A DNA stretch of 14,757 nucleotides from an uncultured Erysipelotrichaceae bacterium (lineage in GTDB: Bacteria > Bacillota_I > Bacilli_A > RFN20 > CAG-826), in NCBI GenBank assembly GCA_902791085.1, contig CADAUN010000018.1:1-14757 (forward strand), written 5' to 3'. Both the position numbers and the translations under genes were made by a program. The notes below the pieces were generated by a model, which saw nothing but the letters and a program-made list of their open reading frames with translations, had not been told where the DNA came from and made no database searches. Positions 7,615 through 14,580 of the stretch are shown piece by piece. Numbering within the stretch: position 1 is the first letter of the stretch; every line of letters starts with the position of its first letter.

Positions 7615-8129
7615 TTATTCTCCTTTTTTGCGGTTACAAACGTGCCTTCCCAAAGCACTCCACGATAATCTCCGGCCTGATAATGCAAAACATAACGTCC
7701 ACTTTTATCGTAGCCAAGATCCGTCACACTGCCAGAATAGGTTTTTCCTTCTGTCACTTCTAAGGTATATATCGTCTTTTCTTCAATCAACACTTCGAAG
7801 GCAGCGGCATAGCCTTTAGGGTTATCTATGGTGAAAGCGTAATCTAGACAATCTTCCGTCGAAGAAATGTCTATCGTATTCGCGCTAATAGTTGGCGGAG
7901 TATCCACAAATTGCGAGGTCAAAAAACTCACTCCGCCAACCCCAACGGAAAGAATCGCAATCGCAGTCGTGATTCCTTGGGCGATGCGGCGGCTTTTGGC
8001 ATAGCTTGTCAATGTGCCTTGGAACACGGCTGGAGCGGACAATTCGTCGCTGGTTGCAATGTTGTTTGGCGAAGCATCGAAACTGGTTGCCAAGTTGTTT
8101 GTTGTTAAATCGTTAAATTCGCTATCCAT
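7611..8129 (-). CDS. single-pass membrane protein of unknown function, upstream of mscS
   Basis: I do not recognise a named family. The 172-residue product has a Ser/Thr/Asn-rich N-terminus (1-45) containing two 11-residue repeats (NNLATSFDASP, NNIATSDELSA). A basic stretch YAKSRR then leads into one hydrophobic helix (about 53-74). The C-terminal ~95 residues look beta-rich and Ig/FN3-like, with alternating hydrophobic strands such as YAFTIDNP and GRYVLHYQAGDY. Positive charges before the helix predict N-in, C-out topology. It overlaps mscS by 4 bp, so the two are co-expressed, and it might act with the channel at the envelope. Start choice is uncertain: GTG 8150 is also in frame, and neither has a ribosome binding site. 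I prefer ATG 8129 because a TGTTACAAT extended -10 lies just upstream. Confidence 0.7.
   Translation of the reverse strand: MDSEFNDLTTNNLATSFDASPNNIATSDELSAPAVFQGTLTSYAKSRRIAQGITTAIAILSVGVGGVSFLTSQFVDTPPTISANTIDISSTEDCLDYAFTIDNPKGYAAAFEVLIEEKTIYTLEVTEGKTYSGSVTDLGYDKSGRYVLHYQAGDYRGVLWEGTFVTAKKENK
8051..8101. repeat. 33-bp-period imperfect direct repeat in membrane-protein gene
   Basis: Two 18-base copies (8051-8068 and 8084-8101, both beginning TGGTTGC) match at all but two positions and are offset by 33 bases, or 11 codons. They encode the repeated NNLATS / NNIATS motif in the N-terminal region, so this is a recent in-frame duplication. Confidence 0.7.
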
Positions 8130-8140
8130 TGGGCGCAAAA

Positions 8141-8149
8141 ATTGTAACA
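8141..8149 (-). promoter_or_regulatory. possible extended -10 for the membrane protein-mscS-kinase unit
   Basis: TGTTACAAT on the minus strand has the TG-N-TACAAT form of an extended -10 and ends 11 bases before ATG 8129. It would give a leader of only about 5 bases, in line with the missing ribosome binding site. No convincing -35 is seen. Confidence 0.3.
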
Positions 8150-8208
8150 CATTGAAAGGATGGAAAGAGGAATTATCCAGTAAAATTAATGGTGTTAAGT
8201 ATTTTTAC

Positions 8209-8237
8209 TTGACAGAAGAAAACAACCTAGATAAGAT
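8209..8237 (+). promoter_or_regulatory. rpsP promoter
   Basis: TTGACA (8209-8214), a 17-base spacer and TAAGAT (8232-8237) form a strong sigma-A promoter, giving a start near 8244. AGAGGAG follows at about 8253-8258. An imperfect dyad, GTTAAGTA-TTTT-TACTTGAC (8194-8213), overlaps the -35 and could be an operator. Confidence 0.85.
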
Positions 8238-8264
8238 AGTGCCCGTAAATAAAGAGGAGATTTT

Positions 8265-8546
8265 ATGTCCGTCAAAATCAGATTAACCCGCATTGGTCGT
8301 CACAAAGACCCATTCTACCGCATTGTTGTTGCCGATTCGCGTTCCCCACGTGATGGCCGTTACATCGAACAAATCGGTACGTTCAATCCTGACCTCGGTG
8401 AAGACAAAGCCGAAATCAACGAAGAATTAGCGTTGAAATGGCTCAAGAACGGCGCTACCCCTTCTGACAGCGTCCGCGCGATGTTCAACCGCAAAGGCAT
8501 CATGGCCAAATTTGCCGCTTCCAAAGGCAAGGAGAGCAAAGAATGA
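8265..8546 (+). CDS. rpsP: 30S ribosomal protein S16 (bS16)
   Basis: Small-subunit protein that helps fold the 5' domain of 16S rRNA. The N-terminus has the standard S16 form VKIRLTRIGRHKDPFYRIVV, followed by ADSRSPRDGRYIEQIGTFNP and later LKNGATPSDSV. Length is 93 residues, typical of Bacillota. ATG 8265 has a purine-rich AGAGGAG upstream at suitable spacing and a strong promoter. It overlaps khpA by 4 bp (ATGA). This is the first gene of a plus-strand block that is reversed relative to its flanking genes. Confidence 0.98.
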   Translation: MSVKIRLTRIGRHKDPFYRIVVADSRSPRDGRYIEQIGTFNPDLGEDKAEINEELALKWLKNGATPSDSVRAMFNRKGIMAKFAASKGKESKE

Positions 8547-8839
8547 TCGATTACGATAAGGTCATTCATGGCCTCATCGATCCTTTGGTGGAACACCCGG
8601 AGGCAGTTTTAATCCGCGTCGAGCCGGATTCCAACGAACGCGATGCCTATATTCTTATCGTGGCAGAGGACGATGACACCGCCCGCCTTATCGGTAAGCG
8701 TGGCACTGTCGCTAATGCCCTTCGCGAAGCGGTGGGAATCGCTGGCAAAGCCGACAATTCCAATCTCCGCATTCATTTGAAATTTGAAAGTTTCAGCGAA
8801 GACGAAAAAGAAAAAGGCAAGAAGAACGACGCCGAGTAA
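8543..8839 (+). CDS. khpA: KH-domain RNA-binding protein KhpA (YlqC)
   Basis: Small RNA-binding protein, known in Gram-positives to pair with KhpB and to affect cell division and elongation. The single KH domain shows the GxxG loop as GKRG (51-54) within ARLIGKRGTVANALREAV. Position directly after rpsP, with a 4-bp overlap, is the conserved arrangement. The 98 residues include a charged C-terminal tail that extends slightly beyond minimal versions. Its stop codon lies in the loop of a stable hairpin (8830-8845). No khpB/jag gene is in the window. Confidence 0.94.
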   Translation: MIDYDKVIHGLIDPLVEHPEAVLIRVEPDSNERDAYILIVAEDDDTARLIGKRGTVANALREAVGIAGKADNSNLRIHLKFESFSEDEKEKGKKNDAE

Positions 8840-8859
8840 TCGGCGCCCTTTTCTTCTTT
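8830..8859 (+). terminator. terminator or attenuator hairpin across the khpA stop codon
   Basis: CGCCGA (8830-8835) and TCGGCG (8840-8845) pair perfectly around GTAA, a GNRA-type tetraloop that contains the khpA stop TAA. A pyrimidine tract CCCTTTTCTTCTTT follows. The T-run is interrupted, so partial termination is more likely than full. It lies just before rimM and could lower rimM-trmD expression relative to rpsP. Confidence 0.6.
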
Positions 8860-8863
8860 ATAT

Positions 8864-9388
8864 ATGGAAAACGAAACCTATCTCCGTTTAGGAACCTTAA
8901 AAAAGCCATTTGGATTGCAAGGCCAAGTGCGTTGTGCTAGCCTTACTTCTTTCGCTTCTCTTCGCTTTGTACCAGGTGCCAAAATGACTTTGTACTCAGA
9001 AAAAACAAAAGAGAGGAAAGAGGTGACCGTCTCCTCTTTTCGCGATAACGGAAACGAATTCTTTTTGGGATTTGAAGGGATTGATACCATCGAAGGCATT
9101 GAACCCTATTTGGGATGGCATGTCGAAATGTTAAAGAAAGATGCCATTCTACCGGAAGGATATTATCGGCTTTCCGATTTGATTGGTTTACACGCTTTTG
9201 ATGCACAAAACGGAGAATCCCTTGGAGAAATCATCGACGTGGTAGCCTATAGCAAAACGCCGAATTTAAAATTGAAGGAAACCAATGGCAAAATCGCATA
9301 TGTTCCTTTTGTCATGGATACTTTCGTGAAGTCCTTAGATTTAGAAAAGAAATCCATCTTCATTGAAGTCATGCCTGGATTGCTATGA
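8864..9388 (+). CDS. rimM: Ribosome maturation factor RimM
   Basis: 16S rRNA processing factor that acts in 30S head assembly and binds ribosomal protein S19. The N-terminal RimM barrel begins YLRLGTLKKPFGLQGQVRC, the usual G-x-hydrophobic...G-x-x-G-x-V pattern. The C-terminal PRC-barrel part contains YYRLSDLIGLHAFD, GEIIDVVAYSKTPNLKL and AYVPFVMDTFVKSLD. Length is 174 residues, typical for the family. No ribosome binding site precedes the ATG; the upstream DNA is pyrimidine-rich hairpin tail. It overlaps trmD by 4 bp (ATGA). The rimM-trmD pairing is conserved across bacteria. Confidence 0.96.
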   Translation: MENETYLRLGTLKKPFGLQGQVRCASLTSFASLRFVPGAKMTLYSEKTKERKEVTVSSFRDNGNEFFLGFEGIDTIEGIEPYLGWHVEMLKKDAILPEGYYRLSDLIGLHAFDAQNGESLGEIIDVVAYSKTPNLKLKETNGKIAYVPFVMDTFVKSLDLEKKSIFIEVMPGLL

Positions 9389-10161
9389 AAATCACGATTC
9401 TTACCTTATTTCCCGAAATGTTTCAAGGCTGCTTTGGCAGCTCTATTTTGAAACGCGCTTTAGGAAAAGGCGTAGCGGAAATCGAATGCGTCCAAATCCG
9501 TGATTATACAAAAGACAAATATGGGCGCACCGATACTCCGCCGATTGGCGGAGGCGCCGGTCTCATTGAAAAATGCCAACCCATTTTAGATGCCTTAGAA
9601 GCGAAAAAAACGCCTGGATCTCATACGGTTCTTTTTTCGCCTAGAGGGCATACATACAACGAAAAAATCGCAAAATCCTATGCCAAACTTGACCATTTGA
9701 TCTTAATCTGTGGCCATTACGAAGGGGTAGATGAACGCGTCAATTCTCATGTCGACGAATTGCTTTCCGTCGGGGATTATATCTTAACCGGGGGAGAAAT
9801 CGCCGCGATGGCTGTCGCCGATTCCGTGATTCGTTTGCTCGATGGCGCCATCACCAAAGATTCGTTAACCGATGAATCCTTTAATATTCCTTTATTGGAA
9901 TATCCCCAATACACAGAACCTTATGATTATGAGGGAGAAAAAGTTCCTGACATTCTTTATTCGGGAAATCATGAAGCCATCACAAAATGGCGGCATTTGC
10001 AATCCTTGTTGCTAACCAAGCAATATCGTCCCGATCTATTTGCCCAATACCCGCTCACAAAAGAGGATCATAAACTTTTATCTGAAGCGGAAGGCGACGA
10101 AATGCCAAAATGGATGAAAAATGCCCTGCTAAAAGGGCATAAATTCATCAAAAAAGACTAG
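9385..10161 (+). CDS. trmD: tRNA (guanine-N1-)-methyltransferase TrmD
   Basis: SPOUT methyltransferase that makes m1G37 next to the anticodon, preventing +1 frameshifting; S-adenosylmethionine is the donor. Visible landmarks are ILTLFPEMF (5-13), GGGAG (55-59), FSPRG (84-88), CGHYEGVDERV (109-119), SVGDYILTGGE (128-138), the DESF region with the catalytic aspartate (163-166) and LEYPQYTEP (171-179), the last three in the knotted SAM-binding and catalytic region. Two positions differ from the common form: PPIGGGAG where PYGGGAG is usual, and YTEP where YTRP is usual. The core is otherwise intact at 258 residues. It ends 2 bp from the convergent ffh gene. Confidence 0.97.
   Translation: MKITILTLFPEMFQGCFGSSILKRALGKGVAEIECVQIRDYTKDKYGRTDTPPIGGGAGLIEKCQPILDALEAKKTPGSHTVLFSPRGHTYNEKIAKSYAKLDHLILICGHYEGVDERVNSHVDELLSVGDYILTGGEIAAMAVADSVIRLLDGAITKDSLTDESFNIPLLEYPQYTEPYDYEGEKVPDILYSGNHEAITKWRHLQSLLLTKQYRPDLFAQYPLTKEDHKLLSEAEGDEMPKWMKNALLKGHKFIKKD
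10116..10140 (-). terminator. likely terminator of the plsX-ffh operon, inside trmD
   Basis: On the minus strand ATGCCC (10140-10135) and GGGCAT (10126-10121) form a perfect 6-bp stem with an 8-base loop, running into TTTTTC (10121-10116). It lies about 25 bases past the ffh stop, a usual terminator distance, but within the trmD coding sequence. Confidence 0.65.
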
Positions 10162-10163
10162 TT

Positions 10164-11495
10164 TCAAAAACCACCGCGGGGAGGCATCTTCCCGCTTTTT
10201 TGATATTGCTTCATTTGTTTCATCATTTCTTTAGACTTTTCCCATTGACGGATGACACGGTTGACGTCAGCGTTAGTTTTGCCACTTCCTTTGGCAATGC
10301 GGCTTTTATGAGAGAATTTTAACGTATCGGGATGCCGTCTTTCATAAGGCGTCATGGAATTCACGATCGTTTCAAAATCTTTCATCCGTTTTTCTGCGGA
10401 TTCCTGTTGTTCTTCCGTGAGTTTTGGCATGCCAGGAATCAGTTTAGCGATCGCCCCTAAAGAGCCAATCTTCTGCACGCTCTTCATTTGCTTAAGCATG
10501 TCCTCTAACGTAAATTCTCCTTCCATCATTTTCTTGGCTTCTTTTTCGGCGGTTTTCTCGTCCATGACGGCTTGAGCTTTTTCAACCAACGTCACCACGT
10601 CACCCATGCCCAATATACGATTGGCCATGCGATCAGGATGGAAGGCATCTAAATCCGTCATCTTTTCTCCAACGCCGACAAATTTGATGGGGATACCCGT
10701 CAAATATTTCACGGACAAAGCGGCGCCGCCTTTGGCATCGCCATCCATTTTGGAAAGGACAACTCCGGTTAAACGAAGTTTGGCATGAAAAGCATTCGCG
10801 ACATTAACGGCATCTTGTCCAGCCATAGCATCGACGAGCAATAACGTTTCCTGCGGTTGGACTTTCGTTTGAATGTCGGTTAATTCTTGCATGAGGGATT
10901 CATCGATTTGCAAACGGCCGGCGGTATCTAAAATCAGATCTTGATATCCTTCCGCTTTTGCTTTCTCTACGGCCATAACAGCAGCATCGACTGGGTTAAC
11001 GTTCGTGCCAAGAGAAAAACAATCGACGCCAATTTGACTGGCAATGGTGGTCAATTGATCGATGGCGGCTGGACGATAGACATCTAAAGCGCCGAGCAAA
11101 ACCTTGTGGCCTTTATTTTTGAGCCATAAAGCCAATTTGCCAGCAGTCGTTGTTTTTCCTGTGCCTTGCAAGCCAACCATCAAAAAGATAGTAGGACCAT
11201 TTTTGTTAAACGATATGGCGGTATCGTCCGCCCCAAGCAACGCGACCAATTCGTCATAGCAAATCTTGATCAGCTGTTGAGAGGGATCGACCTTTTTTAA
11301 CACTTCTTGGCCAAGTGCCTTTTCTTTGACGTCTTGGGTAAATGCCTTAACCACTTTGTAATTGACGTCCGCTTCTAACAAAGCAATCCGAATTTCACGG
11401 ATGGCTTCTTCCATATTGGTTTCGGTCAAAGTAGTTTGACGCCGCATCTTTTTAAAGATGCCGGTAAATTTTTCACTGAGGGATTCAAATGCCAT
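10164..11495 (-). CDS. ffh: Signal recognition particle protein Ffh (SRP54)
   Basis: GTPase subunit of the signal recognition particle; binds signal sequences and 4.5S/6S RNA and delivers ribosomes to FtsY. N and G domains: P-loop GLQGTGKTTTAGK (108-120), DVYRPAAIDQL (138-148), DTAGRL (190-195) and SKMDGDAKGGAALS. The methionine-rich M domain runs from about 300 to the end and includes the RNA-binding GSGKTNADVNRVIRQW stretch and a short basic, glycine-rich tail. Length is 443 residues, normal. ATG 11495 overlaps ylxM by 11 bp with AAGGAG upstream. The final codons also encode a plus-strand terminator for trmD. The SRP RNA gene is not in the window. Confidence 0.98.
   Translation of the reverse strand: MAFESLSEKFTGIFKKMRRQTTLTETNMEEAIREIRIALLEADVNYKVVKAFTQDVKEKALGQEVLKKVDPSQQLIKICYDELVALLGADDTAISFNKNGPTIFLMVGLQGTGKTTTAGKLALWLKNKGHKVLLGALDVYRPAAIDQLTTIASQIGVDCFSLGTNVNPVDAAVMAVEKAKAEGYQDLILDTAGRLQIDESLMQELTDIQTKVQPQETLLLVDAMAGQDAVNVANAFHAKLRLTGVVLSKMDGDAKGGAALSVKYLTGIPIKFVGVGEKMTDLDAFHPDRMANRILGMGDVVTLVEKAQAVMDEKTAEKEAKKMMEGEFTLEDMLKQMKSVQKIGSLGAIAKLIPGMPKLTEEQQESAEKRMKDFETIVNSMTPYERRHPDTLKFSHKSRIAKGSGKTNADVNRVIRQWEKSKEMMKQMKQYQKSGKMPPRGGF
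10176..10201 (+). terminator. likely terminator of the rpsP-trmD operon, inside ffh
   Basis: On the plus strand GCGGGGA (10176-10182) pairs with TTCCCGC (10189-10195), including one G-U pair, around a 6-base loop, followed directly by six T. It lies about 15 bases past the trmD stop and within the last codons of ffh (the MPPRGGF region). Confidence 0.85.
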
Positions 11496-11826
11496 GCCTA
11501 ATTAACTCCTTAAGGGCGATAAACGCCGCCTTTTGTTCCTCTTCCTTAGAAGAAGACAACGCCTTCACTTGCTCACGAATCGCCTTTTTATAACGAACTT
11601 CGCCTAATTTAGTCTCAAAATCTTCCAATTTTTCCCATGAAATCCTTAGGGATTCGCTTGCGGCAGAACGAGAAATCGCAAGGTTTTCCGCAATTTCAGA
11701 TAATGACAAATCGTCACGATAATAGGATTCAAAAATGCGTTGCTGGCTGGATGTTAATAAAGGACCGTACTCTTCATAAAGCTCCATTGCCCGTTCACGT
11801 TTTTCCAAAATCGCATCGTCACGCAT
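11485..11826 (-). CDS. ylxM: YlxM-type helix-turn-helix protein, SRP accessory
   Basis: Small helical protein of the UPF0122/YlxM family, shown in streptococci to bind SRP components and modulate Ffh-FtsY function. The sigma-70 region-4-like helix-turn-helix is visible: LTSSQQRIFESYYRDDLSLSE followed by AENLAISRSAASESL at about 24-60. A charged helical C-terminus rich in Lys and Glu completes 113 residues. I chose ATG 11826, with GGGGAG 7 bases upstream and an 8-bp overlap with ftsY; an in-frame TTG at 11844 would add six residues. The ftsY-ylxM-ffh order is the classical arrangement. Confidence 0.94.
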   Translation of the reverse strand: MRDDAILEKRERAMELYEEYGPLLTSSQQRIFESYYRDDLSLSEIAENLAISRSAASESLRISWEKLEDFETKLGEVRYKKAIREQVKALSSSKEEEQKAAFIALKELIRHGI

Positions 11827-12823
11827 CGCTTTTCTCCCCGCCAAGCAACAAAGCGTGCAAATACTCGTCTAAATCGAATTCCTGCAAATCGTCCATCTTT
11901 TCTCCCAAACCAATGAAACGAACCGGAACGCCAAGTTCAGAGCGAATGGCGAAGATAATGCCACCTTTTGAAGTCCCATCCATTTTGGTGACAACAATGC
12001 CAGTCAAACGGAAAACGTCTTGGAACGCTTTTGCTTGAACGATACCGTTTTGCCCGGTCGTGGCATCAATGACCAAAAAGACTTCTTGCGGCGCCCCTTC
12101 GATTTCTTTGCCGAGGACGCGTTGCATTTTGGAAAGCTCATCCATGAGGTTCTTTTTGTTTTGCAATCGCCCGGCGGTATCCACAATTAACAAATCGATC
12201 TGATGCTCTTTGGCATAGCGAGCGGCATCAAAACACACGGATGCGGGATCCCCGTTAGATGGCCCGGTCACAATCGGGCAATGCAAGCGATCCGCCCAAA
12301 TTTTAAGTTGCTCCACCGCTCCTGCGCGAAAAGTATCGGCAGCCGCGAGTAAGACGCGTTTCCCTTGTTGCTGATAACGATGGGCCAATTTGGCAATGGT
12401 TGTGGTTTTGCCAACGCCATTTACCCCTTCCATTAATAAAACCGTGGTTTTGCCAGGGGTAAAAGAAAGATCATTTACCACAGAATCGCCGCTTTCGACA
12501 TAATCGACAAACATCAAGTCCACCAGTTCTTCGTTGACTTTTTTCGGATCCGTTAATCCTTCTTCTTTTGCTTTTTCCATCAATTTCTGAAGCAAATCCA
12601 TCGTCCATTCGACACCGACATCTGCTTCAATCAAAATTTGTTCCAATTCATCGAAATAAGAGGCATCGACCATCGCATAACGTTTGGACAAATCTTCTAA
12701 GCGATCCCAAAACGCAGCCCGAGATTTGGCAAGTCCTTTTTGGTATTTCTCGGTGGTTTCAACCGCTTTGGGGTTTTCTTTTTTCCCAGAAAATTTATTT
12801 TTTAAATAAGCAAATAGTCCCAT
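11819..12823 (-). CDS. ftsY: Signal recognition particle receptor FtsY
   Basis: Membrane-associated GTPase that docks the SRP-ribosome complex at the translocon. The NG domain carries GVNGVGKTTTIAKLA (133-147), ADTFRAGAVEQL (162-173), DTAGRL (215-220), DATTGQNG and TKMDGTSKGG. The N-terminal region before the N domain is only about 40 basic residues (MGLFAYLKNKFSGKK) without a long acidic A domain, as in many Gram-positives; it probably binds lipid through an amphipathic helix. Length is 334 residues. ATG 12823 is preceded by AAGGA, part of which overlaps the rnc stop 9 bases away. In Bacillus smc lies between rnc and ftsY; here it is absent. Confidence 0.98.
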   Translation of the reverse strand: MGLFAYLKNKFSGKKENPKAVETTEKYQKGLAKSRAAFWDRLEDLSKRYAMVDASYFDELEQILIEADVGVEWTMDLLQKLMEKAKEEGLTDPKKVNEELVDLMFVDYVESGDSVVNDLSFTPGKTTVLLMEGVNGVGKTTTIAKLAHRYQQQGKRVLLAAADTFRAGAVEQLKIWADRLHCPIVTGPSNGDPASVCFDAARYAKEHQIDLLIVDTAGRLQNKKNLMDELSKMQRVLGKEIEGAPQEVFLVIDATTGQNGIVQAKAFQDVFRLTGIVVTKMDGTSKGGIIFAIRSELGVPVRFIGLGEKMDDLQEFDLDEYLHALLLGGEKSDA

Positions 12824-12832
12824 AATTTTTCC

Positions 12833-13531
12833 TTATGATGCTTTCAGCCCAATAAACGCTTTCTTCGATAAGGCGTCGCGGGCGGCGTTTTGCTCCGCTT
12901 CTTTCTTGGATTTTCCTTCGCCACGCCCCAACTCGGACTGTTCAAAATAGGCGCCCATCACAAAAATATGCCCTTCAGGTGTGTTTTGTTCCTGAATCAA
13001 ACGATAAGTCACCGCTTCTTTATAATCCGCTTGCAACAATTCTTGCAATTGACTCTTCGGGTTTTCTTTCCAATCGATTTTTCCGGTTTTGATTCGCTCG
13101 TAAAATTGTCCAAGCAAGAATTTCTTTGCCGTCTCATACCCTTGATCTAAAAACAAGGCGCCAGTGAAGGATTCGAAGATATCCTCCATCAAAGGCAAAG
13201 AATCTTTTGGATCGCTCGTAAAAGAAGGCCCGACCATCACATAATCCCCAAGGCCTAGTTCTTTGGCTAATTCCGCTTCCGATTCGGTGCGAATAAATTG
13301 GGAACGGAGCACCGAAAGTTCGCCTTGATTCATTTCGGGATGAAGTTCGTAACAAAGAGATCCCACCACAAATCCAATTAAAGAATCGCCTAAAAATTCC
13401 AAGCGTTCGTAATCAAAACGCCGATTCGAAACGCCATTCTTCGAAGAATGCGTCAATGCTTGGGCGAAAAGTTCGGTGTGATGTGGCACAATGCCCATTT
13501 TTTGCAATAATTCTTCAATCGGACGGGTCAT
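12833..13531 (-). CDS. rnc: Ribonuclease III
   Basis: Double-strand-specific RNase that processes rRNA precursors and other structured RNAs. The catalytic signature is ERLEFLGDSLI (42-52), and the second acidic cluster is MEDIFESFTGALFLD (115-129), giving the expected Asp49, Asp117 and Glu120. A double-stranded RNA-binding domain starts near NPKSQLQELLQ (157) and ends with GEGKSKKEAEQNAARDAL. I chose ATG 13531, one base after the plsX stop with GGAG upstream, giving 232 residues; a TTG at 13576 would add 15 residues inside plsX and lacks support. Genes for fatty-acid synthesis and acyl carrier protein, common between plsX and rnc in Bacillus, are missing. Confidence 0.97.
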   Translation of the reverse strand: MTRPIEELLQKMGIVPHHTELFAQALTHSSKNGVSNRRFDYERLEFLGDSLIGFVVGSLCYELHPEMNQGELSVLRSQFIRTESEAELAKELGLGDYVMVGPSFTSDPKDSLPLMEDIFESFTGALFLDQGYETAKKFLLGQFYERIKTGKIDWKENPKSQLQELLQADYKEAVTYRLIQEQNTPEGHIFVMGAYFEQSELGRGEGKSKKEAEQNAARDALSKKAFIGLKAS

Positions 13532-13532
13532 G

Positions 13533-14522
13533 TTATTGTTGCTCCGCTTTTGCAAAACCAGCTGCCATTTTCTCAATCATTTTGGCATCCACCAAACGAG
13601 AGGCGACTTCCATGGCGCTTACAAAGGATTCGGTATCGCTATTGCCATGCGCTTTGACGACTAACCCATTGACGCCGGCTAGCATCGCTCCTCCCACTTT
13701 CTTTGGATTCATTGTGTCTTTGATGGTATCGATGCCGCTCTTCGCAAAAAGATAACCCAATTTGGTCATGAAATTCTTGCTAAAGCCTTGCTTCATCAAT
13801 TTGCCCATGGCTTTTGCCATGCCTTCAAATGATTTCAACATGACATTGCCACTATATCCATCGGTTACCACCACATCCGCGCTTCCCGCAAAAATTTGAG
13901 AGGCTTCGATATTCCCTTGGAAATCCACCTTGGAATCCGCTTTCAATAAGGCAAACGCTTCTTTTCCGACCGGAGATCCTTTGCCTTCTTCGCTGCCGTT
14001 AGAAAGTAATTTCACGATGGGTTTTTGAATGCCATAAGCACCTTCCGCATAAAGAGACCCCATATAAGCGAATTGTTGGATTTCTTCCGCCGTATTGGTG
14101 TTGGATGCCCCAACGTCAAGCAAAGTAACAAAATTACCACGGCCTAAATTTGGAAAGCCGGTCACTAACGCCGGGCGTAACACCCCCGGAATTCGTTTTA
14201 AAATCAAGGTAGCTGCACTTAAAAAGGCACCTGTAGAACCAGCAGAAATTAAGGCATCGGCATGTTCTTCTTGAAACGTATGGACAGCCACAACCATAGA
14301 GGATTCTTTGCGGCGAATCACTTCTAACGCTCCCGCTTCCATTTCAATGACGTCGGGCGCGTTTACAAGTTTGGCAAAAGAGGACGCTTCTGCGAATTCT
14401 TCCTTTCTCCCTACGAGAATCAATTGATCGTCTGGATGGAGACGATGATAGGTCTTCACGGCTTCTAATGTCATTGAGCTCCCACGGTCAGAGCCCATCA
14501 TATCCACGACAAATTTTCTCAT
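13533..14522 (-). CDS. plsX: Phosphate acyltransferase PlsX
   Basis: Converts acyl-ACP to acyl-phosphate, the donor for PlsY in phospholipid synthesis; a peripheral membrane enzyme. The N-terminus FVVDMMGSDRGS corresponds to the usual VDAMGGDxxP block. Then come ADALISAGSTGAFLSAATLI, LLDVGASN, LLSNGSEEGKGS, ADVVVTDGYSGNVMLKSFEG and VGGAMLAGVNGLVVKAHGNSD, all conserved in order. Length is 329 residues, normal. ATG 14522 has GAAGG 7 bases upstream. It is the first gene of the operon running through rnc, ftsY, ylxM and ffh. No fapR-like regulator is seen directly upstream; the short remaining sequence holds repeats and a possible small ORF. Confidence 0.97.
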   Translation of the reverse strand: MRKFVVDMMGSDRGSSMTLEAVKTYHRLHPDDQLILVGRKEEFAEASSFAKLVNAPDVIEMEAGALEVIRRKESSMVVAVHTFQEEHADALISAGSTGAFLSAATLILKRIPGVLRPALVTGFPNLGRGNFVTLLDVGASNTNTAEEIQQFAYMGSLYAEGAYGIQKPIVKLLSNGSEEGKGSPVGKEAFALLKADSKVDFQGNIEASQIFAGSADVVVTDGYSGNVMLKSFEGMAKAMGKLMKQGFSKNFMTKLGYLFAKSGIDTIKDTMNPKKVGGAMLAGVNGLVVKAHGNSDTESFVSAMEVASRLVDAKMIEKMAAGFAKAEQQ

Positions 14523-14550
14523 GTGAAATCCTTCTTTTCTGCCTTGTGTT

Positions 14551-14580
14551 TAGTATAATGTTAGACCTTTGGAAATACTA
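14551..14580 (-). promoter_or_regulatory. possible plsX promoter with dyad
   Basis: TATACT (14557-14552) makes a good -10 about 30 bases before plsX, but the -35 position 17 bases upstream reads TAGTAT and is weak. TAGTAT (14580-14575) and ATACTA (14556-14551) are perfect inverted copies 18 bases apart flanking this promoter, a layout suited to an activator or repressor. It is not a recognisable FapR box. Confidence 0.4.

Noticed and set aside
4008..12823. Use of TGA as tryptophan (mycoplasma code)
   Set aside because: Several genes end naturally at TGA (lepB, ylxM, ftsY, ffh) and tryptophan is encoded by TGG, so the standard bacterial code applies.
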